A DNA stretch of 64,000 nucleotides from Pedobacter sp. AJM (GTDB lineage Bacteria; Bacteroidota; Bacteroidia; Sphingobacteriales; Sphingobacteriaceae), in contig NZ_NHOT01000004.1 in the NCBI RefSeq assembly GCF_002197755.1, positions 151,298-215,297 of the forward strand. Direction: 5' to 3'. Shown piece after piece: positions 1 through 9,362 of the stretch. Position 1 is the stretch's first letter. Every line of letters begins with the position of its first letter. Made by a program: the position numbers and the translations under genes. Below the pieces are notes generated by a model. That model saw nothing but the letters and a program-made list of their open reading frames with translations. It had not been told where the DNA came from and ran no database searches.

Positions 1-1
1 T

Positions 2-2503
2 CAAATCAATAAACCCCGTCAGATATGGCGGTTAATATCCTTTTTTTTATTTTTCAATATTATAACCCTCGCTGCCACCGCACAGGTTCAGGTTATCGGG
101 AAGGTCAATGACCTGCAAGGTAACGGAATCAACAAAGCGACCATCAGATTCAAAAGCGGTAAAGACCAGTTAAATCTCAGCAGCGATTCAGCAGGATTTT
201 TTTCCATTATCCTGCCAAAACCAGCCAATTATACGATTACGGTGAGTGCAGTAGGCTACAGTAGCTTTTCGCAGAATTATTTCCTCAATAGTTCTGATGG
301 TTTAAAATTAGACCCTATCGTTTTAACACCAGCGAATGAAGAATTGCAAACGGTAGAAGTGGTAGGTACCAATGCCAAAAAGTATTACGGTAACTATTCC
401 TTTTCGGCAACTAAAACGGCTACCTTGAATAAGGATATTCCACAGGCCATTTCATCCATATCAAAAGAATTGATTGCCGACAGACAGGCCGCCGTGCTTT
501 CTGATGCGGTTAAAAATGTAACCAGTGTGTCGCAAAGTAGTTTTTACAATCAGTTTTCTATTCGTGGTATTAACCAGAACGAAGAAGGAACAATCATCAA
601 CGGGATGCGCACCCGCCAAAATTATTTTAACCAGCCACTAACCAATAACCTGGAAAGAATTGAGGTCATTAAAGGCCCGGCAAGTGCCACATTCTCCAGT
701 GTTGATCCGGGTGGAAGTATCAATCTGGTTACTAAAAAACCTTTAAGTGAAGACCGGAAAGAAATCAGCATCTCTGGCGGAAGCTTCAGTACCGTTCGTG
801 GCGCACTGGATTTTACCGGTCCTTTAAACGCTGAAAAAACCTTGCTCTACCGCCTGAATTTAGGTTATGAAGATAGCAAAAGCTTTAGAGACCTGCAATT
901 TAGAAAGGGGTACATTATTGCACCATCCTTCTCCTACATTCCTAACGATAAAACCAGTTTAAATGTAGAAGTAGTGATGAACAACAGCAATTCGAGATTG
1001 GATCGCGGCCAGCCTATCTTTGGCGCAATAGCCGGTAAAACGGATCTGAACAGTACTCCTATCCATTTTAACCTGGGGGCCAGTAATGATAAGTTTAATA
1101 CGCAAGACCTGATGCTGATGGCTAATTTCTCGCATAAAATTTCAAAAGACATTTCTTTCAACATGGCTTATATGAAACAAAACTGGAGCGAGGATTTAGT
1201 GGAGCACCGTACCAACAATGCCTTTGCAGTTGATGAAAATAACCAGCCCATCCGCAGTTTGGCCGGCATGATTGCCGTTCAGCGTCAGCAAAAATTTGCC
1301 ACCGATAATCTCAGTACTTATCTGGCTATCAATACCCGTACTTTTGGGTTAGCGCATAAGATTGTAGGGGGTTACGACCACATTGTGAATCAAAAATTAA
1401 GAGGTGGTGGGATCAATACGGCTCAGGGCTATCGCTTGAAAGACGGTACAATTGCAACCCGGTATGATGTAACTAAAAAAGACCTTTATCAATTTAAGGT
1501 GGTAAATGGCGTGAATGCACCGGTTCCTAATGTGGAACATTTTAACCTCGCCAATCCATCTTATACCCTGAAAAACCTGAATGATTATGTCTTCTCTAAA
1601 GTAGAAATTGCCCCATCCTATTACCTCATTAATGGCATTTATCTTCAGGATCAGATCAAATATGATCAGTTAACTTTAACATTGGGACTCAGACAGGAAT
1701 GGTATGAAGATTACGCCAATTACCAGCTTTCAAATGAAAGTAAAATCAGCCGGCACAAGTTGTTGCCAAGGCTTGGCATTACCTATGCGGTAAATTCACA
1801 CATCAACATTTACGGAACCTATCTTCAGGGGTACCAGCCACAAGGAAACACATCCAGTCTGGTTATTGTTCCGCCGCCGGCTGGTTCCAATTTTAAACCC
1901 CTTGAAAGTAACCTGAAAGAATTGGGTGCCAAATCTGAATGGCTTGGGGGCAATCTGATGGTTAATGTTTCCCTGTTTGAAATTAACCAGAAAAACCTGT
2001 TGATGAATGCCAATGATCCTTTTGATGTAAATCGCTTAATTGAACGGGGTGCGCAGCGAAGCAGGGGAATTGAGGTGGAATCTTCTGGCTTTATCAGGCC
2101 AAACTGGCAATTTAACATCGGCTATAGTTATGTTGATGCCATTGTAACCGAAGATCTTGATCCATTGATCATCGGCCAGCGTGTGCAAAATACACCTAAA
2201 CACAGTGCCAGCTTATGGACGCGTTACAACCTCGAAAACAGACTTTTAAAGGGAGTAGGAATTGGCGCAGGATTACAATACAGCGGTAATAAACTTCCCC
2301 TGTATATCAGAGATTTTACGCTGCCCGCCTATACCGTAGCTGATGCCGCCATTTATTACAGCCCGGCAGCATCAAGAGTTCAGTTGGCCATGAATATCAA
2401 TAACATCTTCAATAAAACTTATTGGGTGGGTGCCCAGAATTACCTGCGCCTTTTCCCTGGTACGCCAAGAAATGTCATGTTTAATGTAACCTACAGAATC
2501 TAA
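2..2503 (+). CDS. TonB-dependent siderophore-type receptor, 5' end outside the window
   Basis: Outer-membrane receptor for TonB-driven uptake, probably of a ferric siderophore. The frame is open from base 2 with no ATG, so the start lies just left of the window; a GTG at 242 is internal. The visible N-terminus is a signal peptide ending in AATAQ, followed by a carboxypeptidase-regulatory-like domain (roughly bases 90-330). Next comes a plug with the siderophore-receptor pattern: DIPQAISSISKELI, then SIRGINQNEEGTIINGMR, then ERIEVIKGPASATFSSVDPGGSINLVTKKP. The 22-strand barrel ends in an aromatic/basic tail (FNVTYRI). 833 residues are visible, a normal size. The stop codon overlaps the ATG of the next permease (TAATG), which argues for one transcript. 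The substrate is inferred from family only. Confidence 0.9.
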   Translation, partial: QINKPRQIWRLISFFLFFNIITLAATAQVQVIGKVNDLQGNGINKATIRFKSGKDQLNLSSDSAGFFSIILPKPANYTITVSAVGYSSFSQNYFLNSSDGLKLDPIVLTPANEELQTVEVVGTNAKKYYGNYSFSATKTATLNKDIPQAISSISKELIADRQAAVLSDAVKNVTSVSQSSFYNQFSIRGINQNEEGTIINGMRTRQNYFNQPLTNNLERIEVIKGPASATFSSVDPGGSINLVTKKPLSEDRKEISISGGSFSTVRGALDFTGPLNAEKTLLYRLNLGYEDSKSFRDLQFRKGYIIAPSFSYIPNDKTSLNVEVVMNNSNSRLDRGQPIFGAIAGKTDLNSTPIHFNLGASNDKFNTQDLMLMANFSHKISKDISFNMAYMKQNWSEDLVEHRTNNAFAVDENNQPIRSLAGMIAVQRQQKFATDNLSTYLAINTRTFGLAHKIVGGYDHIVNQKLRGGGINTAQGYRLKDGTIATRYDVTKKDLYQFKVVNGVNAPVPNVEHFNLANPSYTLKNLNDYVFSKVEIAPSYYLINGIYLQDQIKYDQLTLTLGLRQEWYEDYANYQLSNESKISRHKLLPRLGITYAVNSHINIYGTYLQGYQPQGNTSSLVIVPPPAGSNFKPLESNLKELGAKSEWLGGNLMVNVSLFEINQKNLLMNANDPFDVNRLIERGAQRSRGIEVESSGFIRPNWQFNIGYSYVDAIVTEDLDPLIIGQRVQNTPKHSASLWTRYNLENRLLKGVGIGAGLQYSGNKLPLYIRDFTLPAYTVADAAIYYSPAASRVQLAMNINNIFNKTYWVGAQNYLRLFPGTPRNVMFNVTYRI

Positions 2504-3948
2504 TGCCAAATATCACTTTAACCATTGCCAAACAAACCTACAAATCAACCTTTGGAAATAAAGCTACATTAGTGCTGACCATTTTGCTGGGACTTTCGCT
2601 TGGCCTGGCTACCTATGTAGGCTGGCAGAATTTTAAAACACAAAATAATCAACGGCTCTACTATAAAAATATGGTCAGGGCACAGTGGCTGGCCAAACCG
2701 GATAAACATCCACACCGGATGGCACATTATGGCTATCTTGCTTTTCGTGAAAAACATGAACTGAGTTTCTTCGACTTTGGGATTGAAAGCTTTGCCGGTG
2801 TTTCTATTTTTCTGGAAGCACATAAGCAAAATACAGTAAATTTCAGTGAGGCCGGTTTTTCGAACGGAATGCTGCGCTTTGGAGAGATCAGTATTGCGAT
2901 GGTATTGCAATTACTGGTTCCGCTACTCATCTTTTTTCTGGGCTACAATAGTATTTCTGCCGAGCGTGAATCGGGAACCCTGAAAATTTTGCTTTGTCAG
3001 AACGTCAGCTGGAAAAAACTGCTTTGGGGTAAAACACTGGGCATCATTGGCGTAGTCCTTACCATTTTTATCCCGCTCATTCTGTTGACGATTTTGCTTT
3101 GGGCATCATTAAGTAACTGGCAAATCAGTTTAGATGCAACGCTTCGGCTGGTGATTTTAATTTTAAGCTATTCCATTTACTTTTTCATTGTTTCTGCCCT
3201 GACCATATTGGTTTCTGCCTTTCAGCGAAGCTCTAAAACCGCATTGATTACCTTACTATCCTGCTGGATATTTTTCGTCATCTTAATGCCGAGAATCATT
3301 CAGGCCATTGGTACCAAAATTCACCCCACTCCTTCCAAAATTGAATTTGCGGATGCCATATCTTCGGATATTCAAAAACAAGGTGATAGCCATGACCCGA
3401 ATGATCCGCATTTTGCAGCCATTAAAGATTCGTTATTGCAGAAGTATCAGGTTGATGATGTGAAAAAACTGCCCTTTAATTATGGCGGTTATATTATGGC
3501 AGAAGGCGAAAGAATTACTTCCGGCATTTACAGCGATCATCAGCGGCAGCTGAATAATACTTTCGATAAGCAAAACAGCTTTACCGTATTTGCCGGTTTG
3601 TTCAACCCTTATTTATCACTGAAGCAAATTTCTATGGCCCTAACGGCATCGGATTTTAAAACTTATGTTGATTTCCAGAACCAGGCTGAGGCTTACCGGT
3701 ATGGATTGGCGCAGAAAATGAACAAACTTCAAATCGATAAAATTAGTAACCATGCACCTGGTGAACATGAAAAGCCATTGTCTATCAGTAAATCCAACTG
3801 GGCAGAACAACCTGATTTCAATTATAAATTTGATCATTTGAGTCATGTTTTAACCCATGAACTGCTATCGCTGGTGGCTTTGTTCGTTTGGTTCATTGCC
3901 ATTCTGTTCTTTCTCCAATATTCATCTAAATGGCTTAAAACCATCTAA
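2503..3948 (+). CDS. ABC-2 type permease (DUF3526-like), first of a pair
   Basis: Membrane subunit of an ABC-2 type transporter, 481 residues. It has one N-terminal membrane segment, a long soluble stretch, then a cluster of membrane segments around residues 130-280 and a last one near the C-terminus. The motif ERESGTLKILLCQNVSWKKL, just after a membrane segment, is the conserved cytoplasmic signature of ABC-2 permeases. The start overlaps the receptor stop by one base. A second, related permease follows after 7 bases. No ATPase is visible, so it may lie left of the window. Cargo is unknown; the link to the iron-type receptor suggests export or handling of a metal ligand, but this is inference. 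Confidence 0.82.
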   Translation: MPNITLTIAKQTYKSTFGNKATLVLTILLGLSLGLATYVGWQNFKTQNNQRLYYKNMVRAQWLAKPDKHPHRMAHYGYLAFREKHELSFFDFGIESFAGVSIFLEAHKQNTVNFSEAGFSNGMLRFGEISIAMVLQLLVPLLIFFLGYNSISAERESGTLKILLCQNVSWKKLLWGKTLGIIGVVLTIFIPLILLTILLWASLSNWQISLDATLRLVILILSYSIYFFIVSALTILVSAFQRSSKTALITLLSCWIFFVILMPRIIQAIGTKIHPTPSKIEFADAISSDIQKQGDSHDPNDPHFAAIKDSLLQKYQVDDVKKLPFNYGGYIMAEGERITSGIYSDHQRQLNNTFDKQNSFTVFAGLFNPYLSLKQISMALTASDFKTYVDFQNQAEAYRYGLAQKMNKLQIDKISNHAPGEHEKPLSISKSNWAEQPDFNYKFDHLSHVLTHELLSLVALFVWFIAILFFLQYSSKWLKTI

Positions 3949-3955
3949 CATCATT

Positions 3956-5335
3956 ATGAAAAAAAGCACCTCCATTTTAGAATTTAAACTTTTCTTCAGA
4001 AATCGTTCGGCCTGGATAGGTATTTTGGTATTGCTGCTAACCGGCGTTGCCGGATTATATTTTGGAAAAACGTTTATTGCCAACCAGCAGTCAGTAATTG
4101 AAAAGGCAGCCGTATTGCAAAAGAAAAACACGCTTGAAAATATCAGGCATTTTAACAAGGACATCGGGTTAATTTTCTTCCATAACAAATTCTCTACTGC
4201 CAATTTACCCGATCGATGGGCAGCCTTTGCAAACGGTCAGCGGGATGTGAATCCTTATCTAATATCGGTAACGATGCTGGGCATAGAAGGACAGCTTTAT
4301 GATACCGATATCACCAATCCGGTAAGCATGCTTTTAGGCAATATGGACCTGAGCTTTGTGTACCTGTTTTTGTTTCCCCTTGTGATTATTGCTTTCACTT
4401 ACAACCTCATTTCAGAACAGCAGGAAAGTGGCATATGGTCCTTACTTAAATCGCAAACCAATGCACTGACAAAAGTGATCTGGCGAAAATTCCTGATTAG
4501 GATAGCAGCTGTTTTTGCAGTAGCCTTTTTACTACTTACCGCAGCGGTTATTTACTTGCATTTACCTGTAGACTCCACCCTGGCAGCCGTTACGGGATTA
4601 ATCATCCTATACCTGGCTTTCTGGTTTGCGGTTTCAATCTTTATCGTTTCATTAGGGCGTTCTTCCAGCTACAATGCATCCGCTCTGGTAGCCATCTGGG
4701 TAGCCATTTGCATTGTAATCCCCGCATCTTTAAATCTTTTTCTAACCAAAAAATACGGCGTGCCTGAAGCGCTACAGAATGTGATTAACCAACGCGAGGG
4801 TTATCATGAAAAGTGGGATATGCCAAAGGAAGTTACCATGAAACCCTTTTTTGAACACTATCCGCAGTTAAAGAAATATCCTTTTCCGGCCGATAAAACT
4901 TTTAGCTGGTTCTGGTATTATGGCATGCAGCAAATGGGTGATGACCAGGCGATAAAAAGCCGGTTGGCAGTAGCTCGTAAATTAGCATCCCGTCAGCATT
5001 TCACCAACATAGCTGCACTTTTTTTTCCGACCATTCAAACCCAGCTGGCGGTAAATGAGCTGGCCGGATCTGACTTGAGTGCACACCTCGAATTTCAACA
5101 AAAGGTAAGAGATAATCATGAAAAAATTCGCCTGCACTTCTACCCCAGTATCTTTCAGGAAAAAGACATCGCCTCTACAGATATTAAAAACGTTGGATTA
5201 AAAAAATTCATTCCAACCAAGATTCACAACTGGAGCAGGCTTCTACCTTTATTAACCTGGACCTTGATTATGGGTACATTTGCGGTTAGAAACCTAAAAT
5301 GCAGTGCTTTAATGAGAAATACAGATACCAGGTAA
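3956..5335 (+). CDS. ABC-2 type permease (DUF3526-like), second of a pair
   Basis: Second membrane subunit, 459 residues from ATG 3956. The frame is open further upstream to 3857, but that stretch overlaps the previous gene and reads as nonsense; MKKSTSILEFKLFFRNRSAW is a typical permease N-terminus and its ATG sits 7 bases after the upstream stop. It has one N-terminal membrane segment, a soluble region, then a membrane cluster beginning with SFVYLFLFPLVIIAFTYNLI, followed by EQQESGIWSLLKSQT, the same ABC-2 signature seen in its partner. The two proteins share order of parts but differ in sequence, so they probably form a heterodimer. A hairpin terminator follows at 5359. Confidence 0.82.
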   Translation: MKKSTSILEFKLFFRNRSAWIGILVLLLTGVAGLYFGKTFIANQQSVIEKAAVLQKKNTLENIRHFNKDIGLIFFHNKFSTANLPDRWAAFANGQRDVNPYLISVTMLGIEGQLYDTDITNPVSMLLGNMDLSFVYLFLFPLVIIAFTYNLISEQQESGIWSLLKSQTNALTKVIWRKFLIRIAAVFAVAFLLLTAAVIYLHLPVDSTLAAVTGLIILYLAFWFAVSIFIVSLGRSSSYNASALVAIWVAICIVIPASLNLFLTKKYGVPEALQNVINQREGYHEKWDMPKEVTMKPFFEHYPQLKKYPFPADKTFSWFWYYGMQQMGDDQAIKSRLAVARKLASRQHFTNIAALFFPTIQTQLAVNELAGSDLSAHLEFQQKVRDNHEKIRLHFYPSIFQEKDIASTDIKNVGLKKFIPTKIHNWSRLLPLLTWTLIMGTFAVRNLKCSALMRNTDTR

Positions 5336-5358
5336 CCTTGGTAAGGTAGAAACTTCTG

Positions 5359-5394
5359 AAAACGAGTCGTAGCGAAATGCTATGACTCGTTTTT
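5359..5394 (+). terminator. Rho-independent terminator after the receptor/ABC operon
   Basis: Stem AAAACGAGTCGTAGC (5359-5373), loop GAAAT, arm GCTATGACTCGTTTT with one G-T pair, running into a T tract. It lies 24 bases after the second permease stop and closes the operon. Confidence 0.8.
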
Positions 5395-5440
5395 GCACCA
5401 TGATATCTAAGGCATTAAGGAAGTTAAATAAATAATAATG

Positions 5441-5629
5441 ATCGGTATTCTGATCTTTCTGGTGAGCCTGTTTCATATTGTACGGGCAAATTGTATCTCG
5501 TTTTTTCCCGGTTTTAAAGATCAAAAATGCCTTTCCATTACCGGCTTCATTTCCTAAAGACCAGAAAATTACTGCAGCGTGGTTTTTATCGTGCCCCACT
5601 AAAGCTACCATCCGGGCGAGATGTGCATC
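5441..5629 (-). pseudogene. Relic of a family GH2 beta-galactosidase
   Basis: On the minus strand this stretch reads DAHLARMVALVGHDKNHAAV followed by IFWSLGNEAGNGKAF. That matches the active-site region of LacZ-type GH2 enzymes (RDKNHPSVIxWSLGNEAGNG), including the acid/base glutamate in GNE. Similarity then fades through KQAHQKDQNTD, which still resembles the family's PVQYERAxxEWNTD. Nothing before or after the fragment continues the family, and its upstream edge abuts the stop codon of the NADH dehydrogenase gene. It is therefore a leftover of roughly 60 codons from an enzyme of about 1000, too short to act. Confidence 0.65.
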
Positions 5630-5646
5630 ACGATAGCCATTAATGA

Positions 5647-6912
5647 TTAATATTTTTTCTCTACCTCATCATCTGGCCGGATGATGAGCCTTAAAGTTGG
5701 GTCATTGGTGATGAAACTCCATAACCAGTTGAAAGCCAGCTTCGCTTTGTTCCTGAAACCAGCAATTGGAATAATGTGGATAAATAACCAAACCAGCCAG
5801 GCAAAAAATCCCCGGAAAAATCCCTTTGGCAAATCGACCACTGCCTTAAACTTGGCAATAATGGCCATTGAGCCCTTATCATTATATTTAAAGGCCTTCA
5901 TTGGTTTGCCATGATCAACCGCCGACAAATTTTCGCCCAGCAAATCACCTTGCTGGATGGCCACTTGCGCGAGTTGAGGATGTCCATTGGTAAAGGCAGC
6001 ATCACTCAACTGCATACACTGATCACCAATGGCATAAACGCCTTTCAAGCCTTCCACCTGATTAAATGCATCCACAAGAATCCTTCGCCCCTTTCCTATC
6101 GCCTCTTTTGGCAGCCCCGGAACTTCGCGGGCGATTACACCTGAAGCCCAGATTAAGGTTGCTGCTTCGATCTCCGTACCATCTGAAAGTGATACCACCT
6201 GTCCATCGTAATTCTGCACCAGTTTACCCAGCATAATTTCTACACCAAGGTTTTTAAGCACCTTAATGGCCTCTGCCTGGCTTTTATCACTCATTGGTGC
6301 CAGAAGTGTTTGCAAGCCGTCAACCAGATAGATTTTACCCAAACCGGATTTTGCTTCCGGATAATCTTTTTTAATGATATGACTACCCATTTCGGCCATC
6401 ATGCCGGCAAGCTCAACACCTGTTGGTCCGCCACCTGCAATGACAATACTGGAAAGTCTCTTTTTGTCAATATCCTGATCAGACCGCACTGCTTTTTCCA
6501 GCTGAAGTAAGATATGATTGCGCATCCGGAGCGAATCGTCAATACTTTTCATGGGCAAAGCATGCTCCTTAATGCGATCATTTCCGAAAAAATTGGTTTC
6601 CGTCCCCATTGCCAGTACCAGAATATCATAATCAAGTGTACCATTATCAGTCACCACCTTATGCTGTTCAGGAATTAGCTCTTTCAATACCCCCATAAAA
6701 AAGCGGGTGTTTTGATTATGAAACATTTTCCTGAAAGGATAAATAATGTTGGATGCTTCAATAAAAGCAGTCCCAACCTGATATAATAGTGGTGGAAAGA
6801 AATGGTAATTATGCTGATCTACAAGGGTAACCTGATGTGATGTACTTTTTGATAGCTTTTTAGCCAGGTTAAGCCCTGCAAAGCCACCGCCAATGATGAC
6901 AACTTTTTTCAT
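5647..6912 (-). CDS. ndh: Type II NADH dehydrogenase (NDH-2)
   Basis: Membrane-associated flavoprotein that passes electrons from NADH to quinone without pumping protons, 421 residues. The FAD-binding motif IIGGGFAGLNLAKKL starts the protein. The NAD-binding motif AGGGPTGVELAGMMAEM lies at about 159-175, and the second FAD motif YAIGDQC follows near residue 297. A C-terminal hydrophobic segment (about 370-385, AWLVWLFIHIIPIAGF) fits the membrane anchor of NDH-2. Length and motif order are normal for the family. It stands alone: the next genes on both sides are unrelated or decayed. Confidence 0.88.
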   Translation of the reverse strand: MKKVVIIGGGFAGLNLAKKLSKSTSHQVTLVDQHNYHFFPPLLYQVGTAFIEASNIIYPFRKMFHNQNTRFFMGVLKELIPEQHKVVTDNGTLDYDILVLAMGTETNFFGNDRIKEHALPMKSIDDSLRMRNHILLQLEKAVRSDQDIDKKRLSSIVIAGGGPTGVELAGMMAEMGSHIIKKDYPEAKSGLGKIYLVDGLQTLLAPMSDKSQAEAIKVLKNLGVEIMLGKLVQNYDGQVVSLSDGTEIEAATLIWASGVIAREVPGLPKEAIGKGRRILVDAFNQVEGLKGVYAIGDQCMQLSDAAFTNGHPQLAQVAIQQGDLLGENLSAVDHGKPMKAFKYNDKGSMAIIAKFKAVVDLPKGFFRGFFAWLVWLFIHIIPIAGFRNKAKLAFNWLWSFITNDPTLRLIIRPDDEVEKKY

Positions 6913-7091
6913 ATAAGATTTTTAATGCTGTTCACGGAGGGTTCAAATTTTATAAATAGAATACCGCTACTATTTTTGCCTGATAACAACAGAACAAACT
7001 TTAAGCGATAAAGTTAGGATTTATTCAATTTTATCTGAATAATTTGCAATGAATTGATGGTTTGTTAGCTTTTAAGAATTTAAATTCGTGA

Positions 7092-7514
7092 TTTTATAAA
7101 AAACGACCTGTTCTGAGCATTCTATTTTTAATCTACTTAGGCGGCGCCTATGGACAAGATTTTCTAAATCAATTTTGAGGCCATTGACGCAGACACTGGA
7201 TTGCCGAATAACAATCTCATTCACGGCTGGCAAGAGATATTTTATAAATCAAAGAATAAACCAGGCAAAAAAGTTTGTTACCATAAGCTTGGACATTGAG
7301 CCAGAAAACCCTTCCGGATTGATAATATCAGAACTACAAAAAGTTGGCATAACCTTTAATAAGAAGCAGGGACTAACCATTAAAGCGTGAGTCCGTAGCA
7401 AAAGAACAATCGGACCTATTGGATAAGTTTGTTAAATATAAGCAGCCTGACTCCAAGCATCCCATTTCTAATGATAAAAAATTACCTAAAAAATGGTATA
7501 GGACGGGTAATTGA
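7092..7514 (+). pseudogene. Possible remnant of a secreted protein, several frameshifts
   Basis: Read in three successive frames this stretch gives coding-like pieces. The first is a signal-peptide-like segment KKRPVLSILFLIYLGGAYGQ. A second is FEAIDADTGLPNNNLIHGWQ, and a third is VTISLDIEPENPSGLIISEL followed by QKVGITFNKKQG. The last is LLDKFVKYKQPDSKHPISND. No single frame is long and there is no plausible start codon. The order of pieces suggests one decayed exported protein, but I do not recognise the family. Confidence 0.25.
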
Positions 7515-7522
7515 CACGGGTT

Positions 7523-7530
7523 TATCTTTG
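7523..7530 (+). promoter_or_regulatory. Promoter -7 box (TATCTTTG)
   Basis: Perfect match to the Bacteroidota -7 element TAnnTTTG, 82 bases before the ATG of the barrel gene at 7612. The -33 element is weak (TGG near 7494). Confidence 0.35.
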
Positions 7531-7611
7531 ACCAACCTTTTAAATGGTTTTTAAAGGCCTATTATAATTCACATACATCCATTTTATTTAACCGTAATTC
7601 AATTGATCTCA

Positions 7612-8241
7612 ATGAAAAAGCAATTATTAATGATGTCCTTTTTTATGGCTCTTGGCGTTATTGCATCAGCCCAGTCTAAATCTAAAAGTAAGGCTACGCC
7701 GAAGGCGAAAACTGAAACCAAAACGATGGCTTCCAGAAACAACACCCCTTCTCTTAGGGCTTATGGCAAGGGAGATAACCTGTTAAATATAGGTATTGGC
7801 ATCGGGAGCCCGTTTTTTGGCTCAGGTTACTCTTCATCACTGCCGGTTAATCCGAGTGTGTCTTACGAAAAAGGTATTACGGATGAAATCAGCGTAGGTG
7901 GACAAGTAGCTTATGCGAGTTCTAAGTATAATTCAGATTTTCCGGGTTCAAATTATAGCTTTAAGCAAAATGCTTTTTATATCGGTGCCCGTGGTTCATA
8001 TCATTTTAATGAACTGTTTAAGCTGGATCCAAAGTTTGATGTTTATGGGGGTGCCAGTCTTGGTTATGTGGTGGTTAGCACAAGCAATGACCAGGGTTTT
8101 GGCGGCACTACAGGCAGCGGTATAGGTTTTGGTTTGTTTGCAGGAGGTAAATACTATTTCTCTACTAAAACCAGTGTATTTACAGAACTTGGTTATCAGA
8201 GTCTGGCATTGCTGAATGTAGGTATCGCATTTAAGCTTTAA
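7612..8241 (+). CDS. Small outer-membrane beta-barrel protein
   Basis: 209 residues from ATG 7612; a TTG three codons earlier is less likely. The signal peptide MKKQLLMMSFFMALGVIASA is followed by a lysine/serine-rich linker. An eight-strand-like barrel of alternating polar and aromatic residues then runs to a C-terminal phenylalanine-rich strand (LNVGIAFKL). Glycine-rich turns (GGTTGSGIGFGLFAGGKYYF) fit OmpA/OmpX-like barrels. No soluble domain is present, so no function can be given beyond a surface or outer-membrane role. It is a single-gene unit with its own promoter-like box and a terminator at 8329. Confidence 0.75.
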   Translation: MKKQLLMMSFFMALGVIASAQSKSKSKATPKAKTETKTMASRNNTPSLRAYGKGDNLLNIGIGIGSPFFGSGYSSSLPVNPSVSYEKGITDEISVGGQVAYASSKYNSDFPGSNYSFKQNAFYIGARGSYHFNELFKLDPKFDVYGGASLGYVVVSTSNDQGFGGTTGSGIGFGLFAGGKYYFSTKTSVFTELGYQSLALLNVGIAFKL

Positions 8242-8328
8242 TCTCTATAAAGTATACTTTCTTCTGACTCACTTAAATCCCTGAAAGTTCATTTAAATAC
8301 TCATTTTAAATCCCTAAAGGGTTATGAA

Positions 8329-8356
8329 AAGCTTCACATCACGTGGAGCTTTTTTT
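8329..8356 (+). terminator. Rho-independent terminator of the barrel gene
   Basis: Stem AAGCTTCAC (8329-8337), loop ATCAC, arm GTGGAGCTT, then a T tract to 8356. One G-T pair in the stem. Confidence 0.85.
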
Positions 8357-8541
8357 GTAAAATGGCATTTAAGTACAAGCTAAAGATTATAGATCAGCCG
8401 GTTAATGATGGTGCTATTGTCTCATCATTTGAATAGCTGACAAGCACACTTAAAAAATATAGTGAGCAGTGTTTATATTTAAGATTTGACATGTTCTGAC
8501 TTAACTGGTAATTACTAAATTCTTCTGATAATTATGACAAA

Positions 8542-8549
8542 TACATTTG
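8542..8549 (+). promoter_or_regulatory. Promoter -7 box (TACATTTG) of the LytTR regulator
   Basis: Match to TAnnTTTG, 38 bases before the start at 8587. The -33 position has only TTC, so this is a tentative call. The rest of the 8242-8586 gap holds the terminator and nothing else I can support. Confidence 0.4.
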
Positions 8550-8586
8550 TTAAATATAGTATTTAAACTATATTAGGAGTTTTGAT

Positions 8587-9357
8587 ATGCATATGTACCG
8601 TTTTGTAATTGTAGATGATGAAGCTCACGCTATAGAAGGATTAAAAGTTTACATGGAACATTTGCCGGACTTTAATCTGATGGCTACCTATACTGATCCG
8701 GTATTGGCCTTAAAAGAATTAAGTTGTGGAAGCGATGTGGAATTGATCTTTATGGATGTGGATATGCCACACTTATCCGGAATAGAACTGGCCTCCATAA
8801 TCAGGCAGAAAACGAACAAGTTAATTTTAACCACGGCGCATACCAAATATGGTTATCAGGCATTTGAAGTGAAGGCAGATGGCTATCTGCTCAAGCCTTA
8901 CTCACTCGGAAAGTTCCTTGAAACCATGCAACGTGTTTTTCCTGATAGTATAAAAAAGGCAGAACCTGTTGCCCCGCAGGTATTGGAAAATTTCTTTTTT
9001 GTAAAAAGTAAGGAGGATAGCCTGAAACTTGTGAAAATCAGGTTTGAAGAAGTGGTCGCTGTGGAAAGTAAACTGAATTATGTTCAGCTGCGCTTAGAAA
9101 ACGGAAGAAACGTTACCACCTATATGTCGCTCTCTGAAATTTCAAAATGGCTGGTTGAGACCAGAGGATTTATACAGTTTCAAAGAAGTTTTATTTTAAA
9201 CCGGGAGAAAATAGATGCGGTGGATGGAAATACGATTATCATGGATAATGGGCAGAAGATAACGGTTGGAGATTACTACCGCAAAGATTTTAACGAATTT
9301 ATAAATCGGTATTTAATTAAACCCAGGCGTAGGGTAGACAAGCCTACACCTGAATAA
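8587..9357 (+). CDS. LytTR-family response regulator
   Basis: Cytoplasmic DNA-binding regulator, 256 residues. The N-terminal receiver domain shows the acidic pair VDDE (residues 9-12), the phosphorylated aspartate D57 in IFMDVDMP, and the lysine in LLKPYSLGKF. The C-terminal LytTR domain (about 140-245) shows FFFVKSKEDS, VVAVESKLNYVQLRLENG and FIQFQRSFILNREKI, ending in a basic tail. AGGAG at 8575-8579 favours ATG 8587 over ATG 8593. The probable partner is the LytS-like kinase at 9586, in the same direction. Its position just ahead of the peptide cluster suggests it controls that cluster, but no operator was identified. Confidence 0.88.
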   Translation: MHMYRFVIVDDEAHAIEGLKVYMEHLPDFNLMATYTDPVLALKELSCGSDVELIFMDVDMPHLSGIELASIIRQKTNKLILTTAHTKYGYQAFEVKADGYLLKPYSLGKFLETMQRVFPDSIKKAEPVAPQVLENFFFVKSKEDSLKLVKIRFEEVVAVESKLNYVQLRLENGRNVTTYMSLSEISKWLVETRGFIQFQRSFILNREKIDAVDGNTIIMDNGQKITVGDYYRKDFNEFINRYLIKPRRRVDKPTPE

Positions 9358-9362
9358 TTAAT

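Larger units (their letters stand above)
6913..7611. other. 699-base gap holding decayed coding sequence
   Basis: Gap between the divergent ndh and barrel genes. It contains scattered coding-like pieces at 7092-7514 (separate entry) and a promoter-like box at 7523-7530. No RNA gene or terminator is evident. Confidence 0.5.

Noticed and set aside
242..244. GTG as the start of the TonB receptor
   Set aside because: The frame is open to base 2 and encodes a signal peptide and regulatory domain, so the true start is left of the window.
3857..3955. Upstream start of the second ABC permease
   Set aside because: It overlaps the previous gene and encodes no permease-like sequence; ATG 3956 fits the gap and the family.
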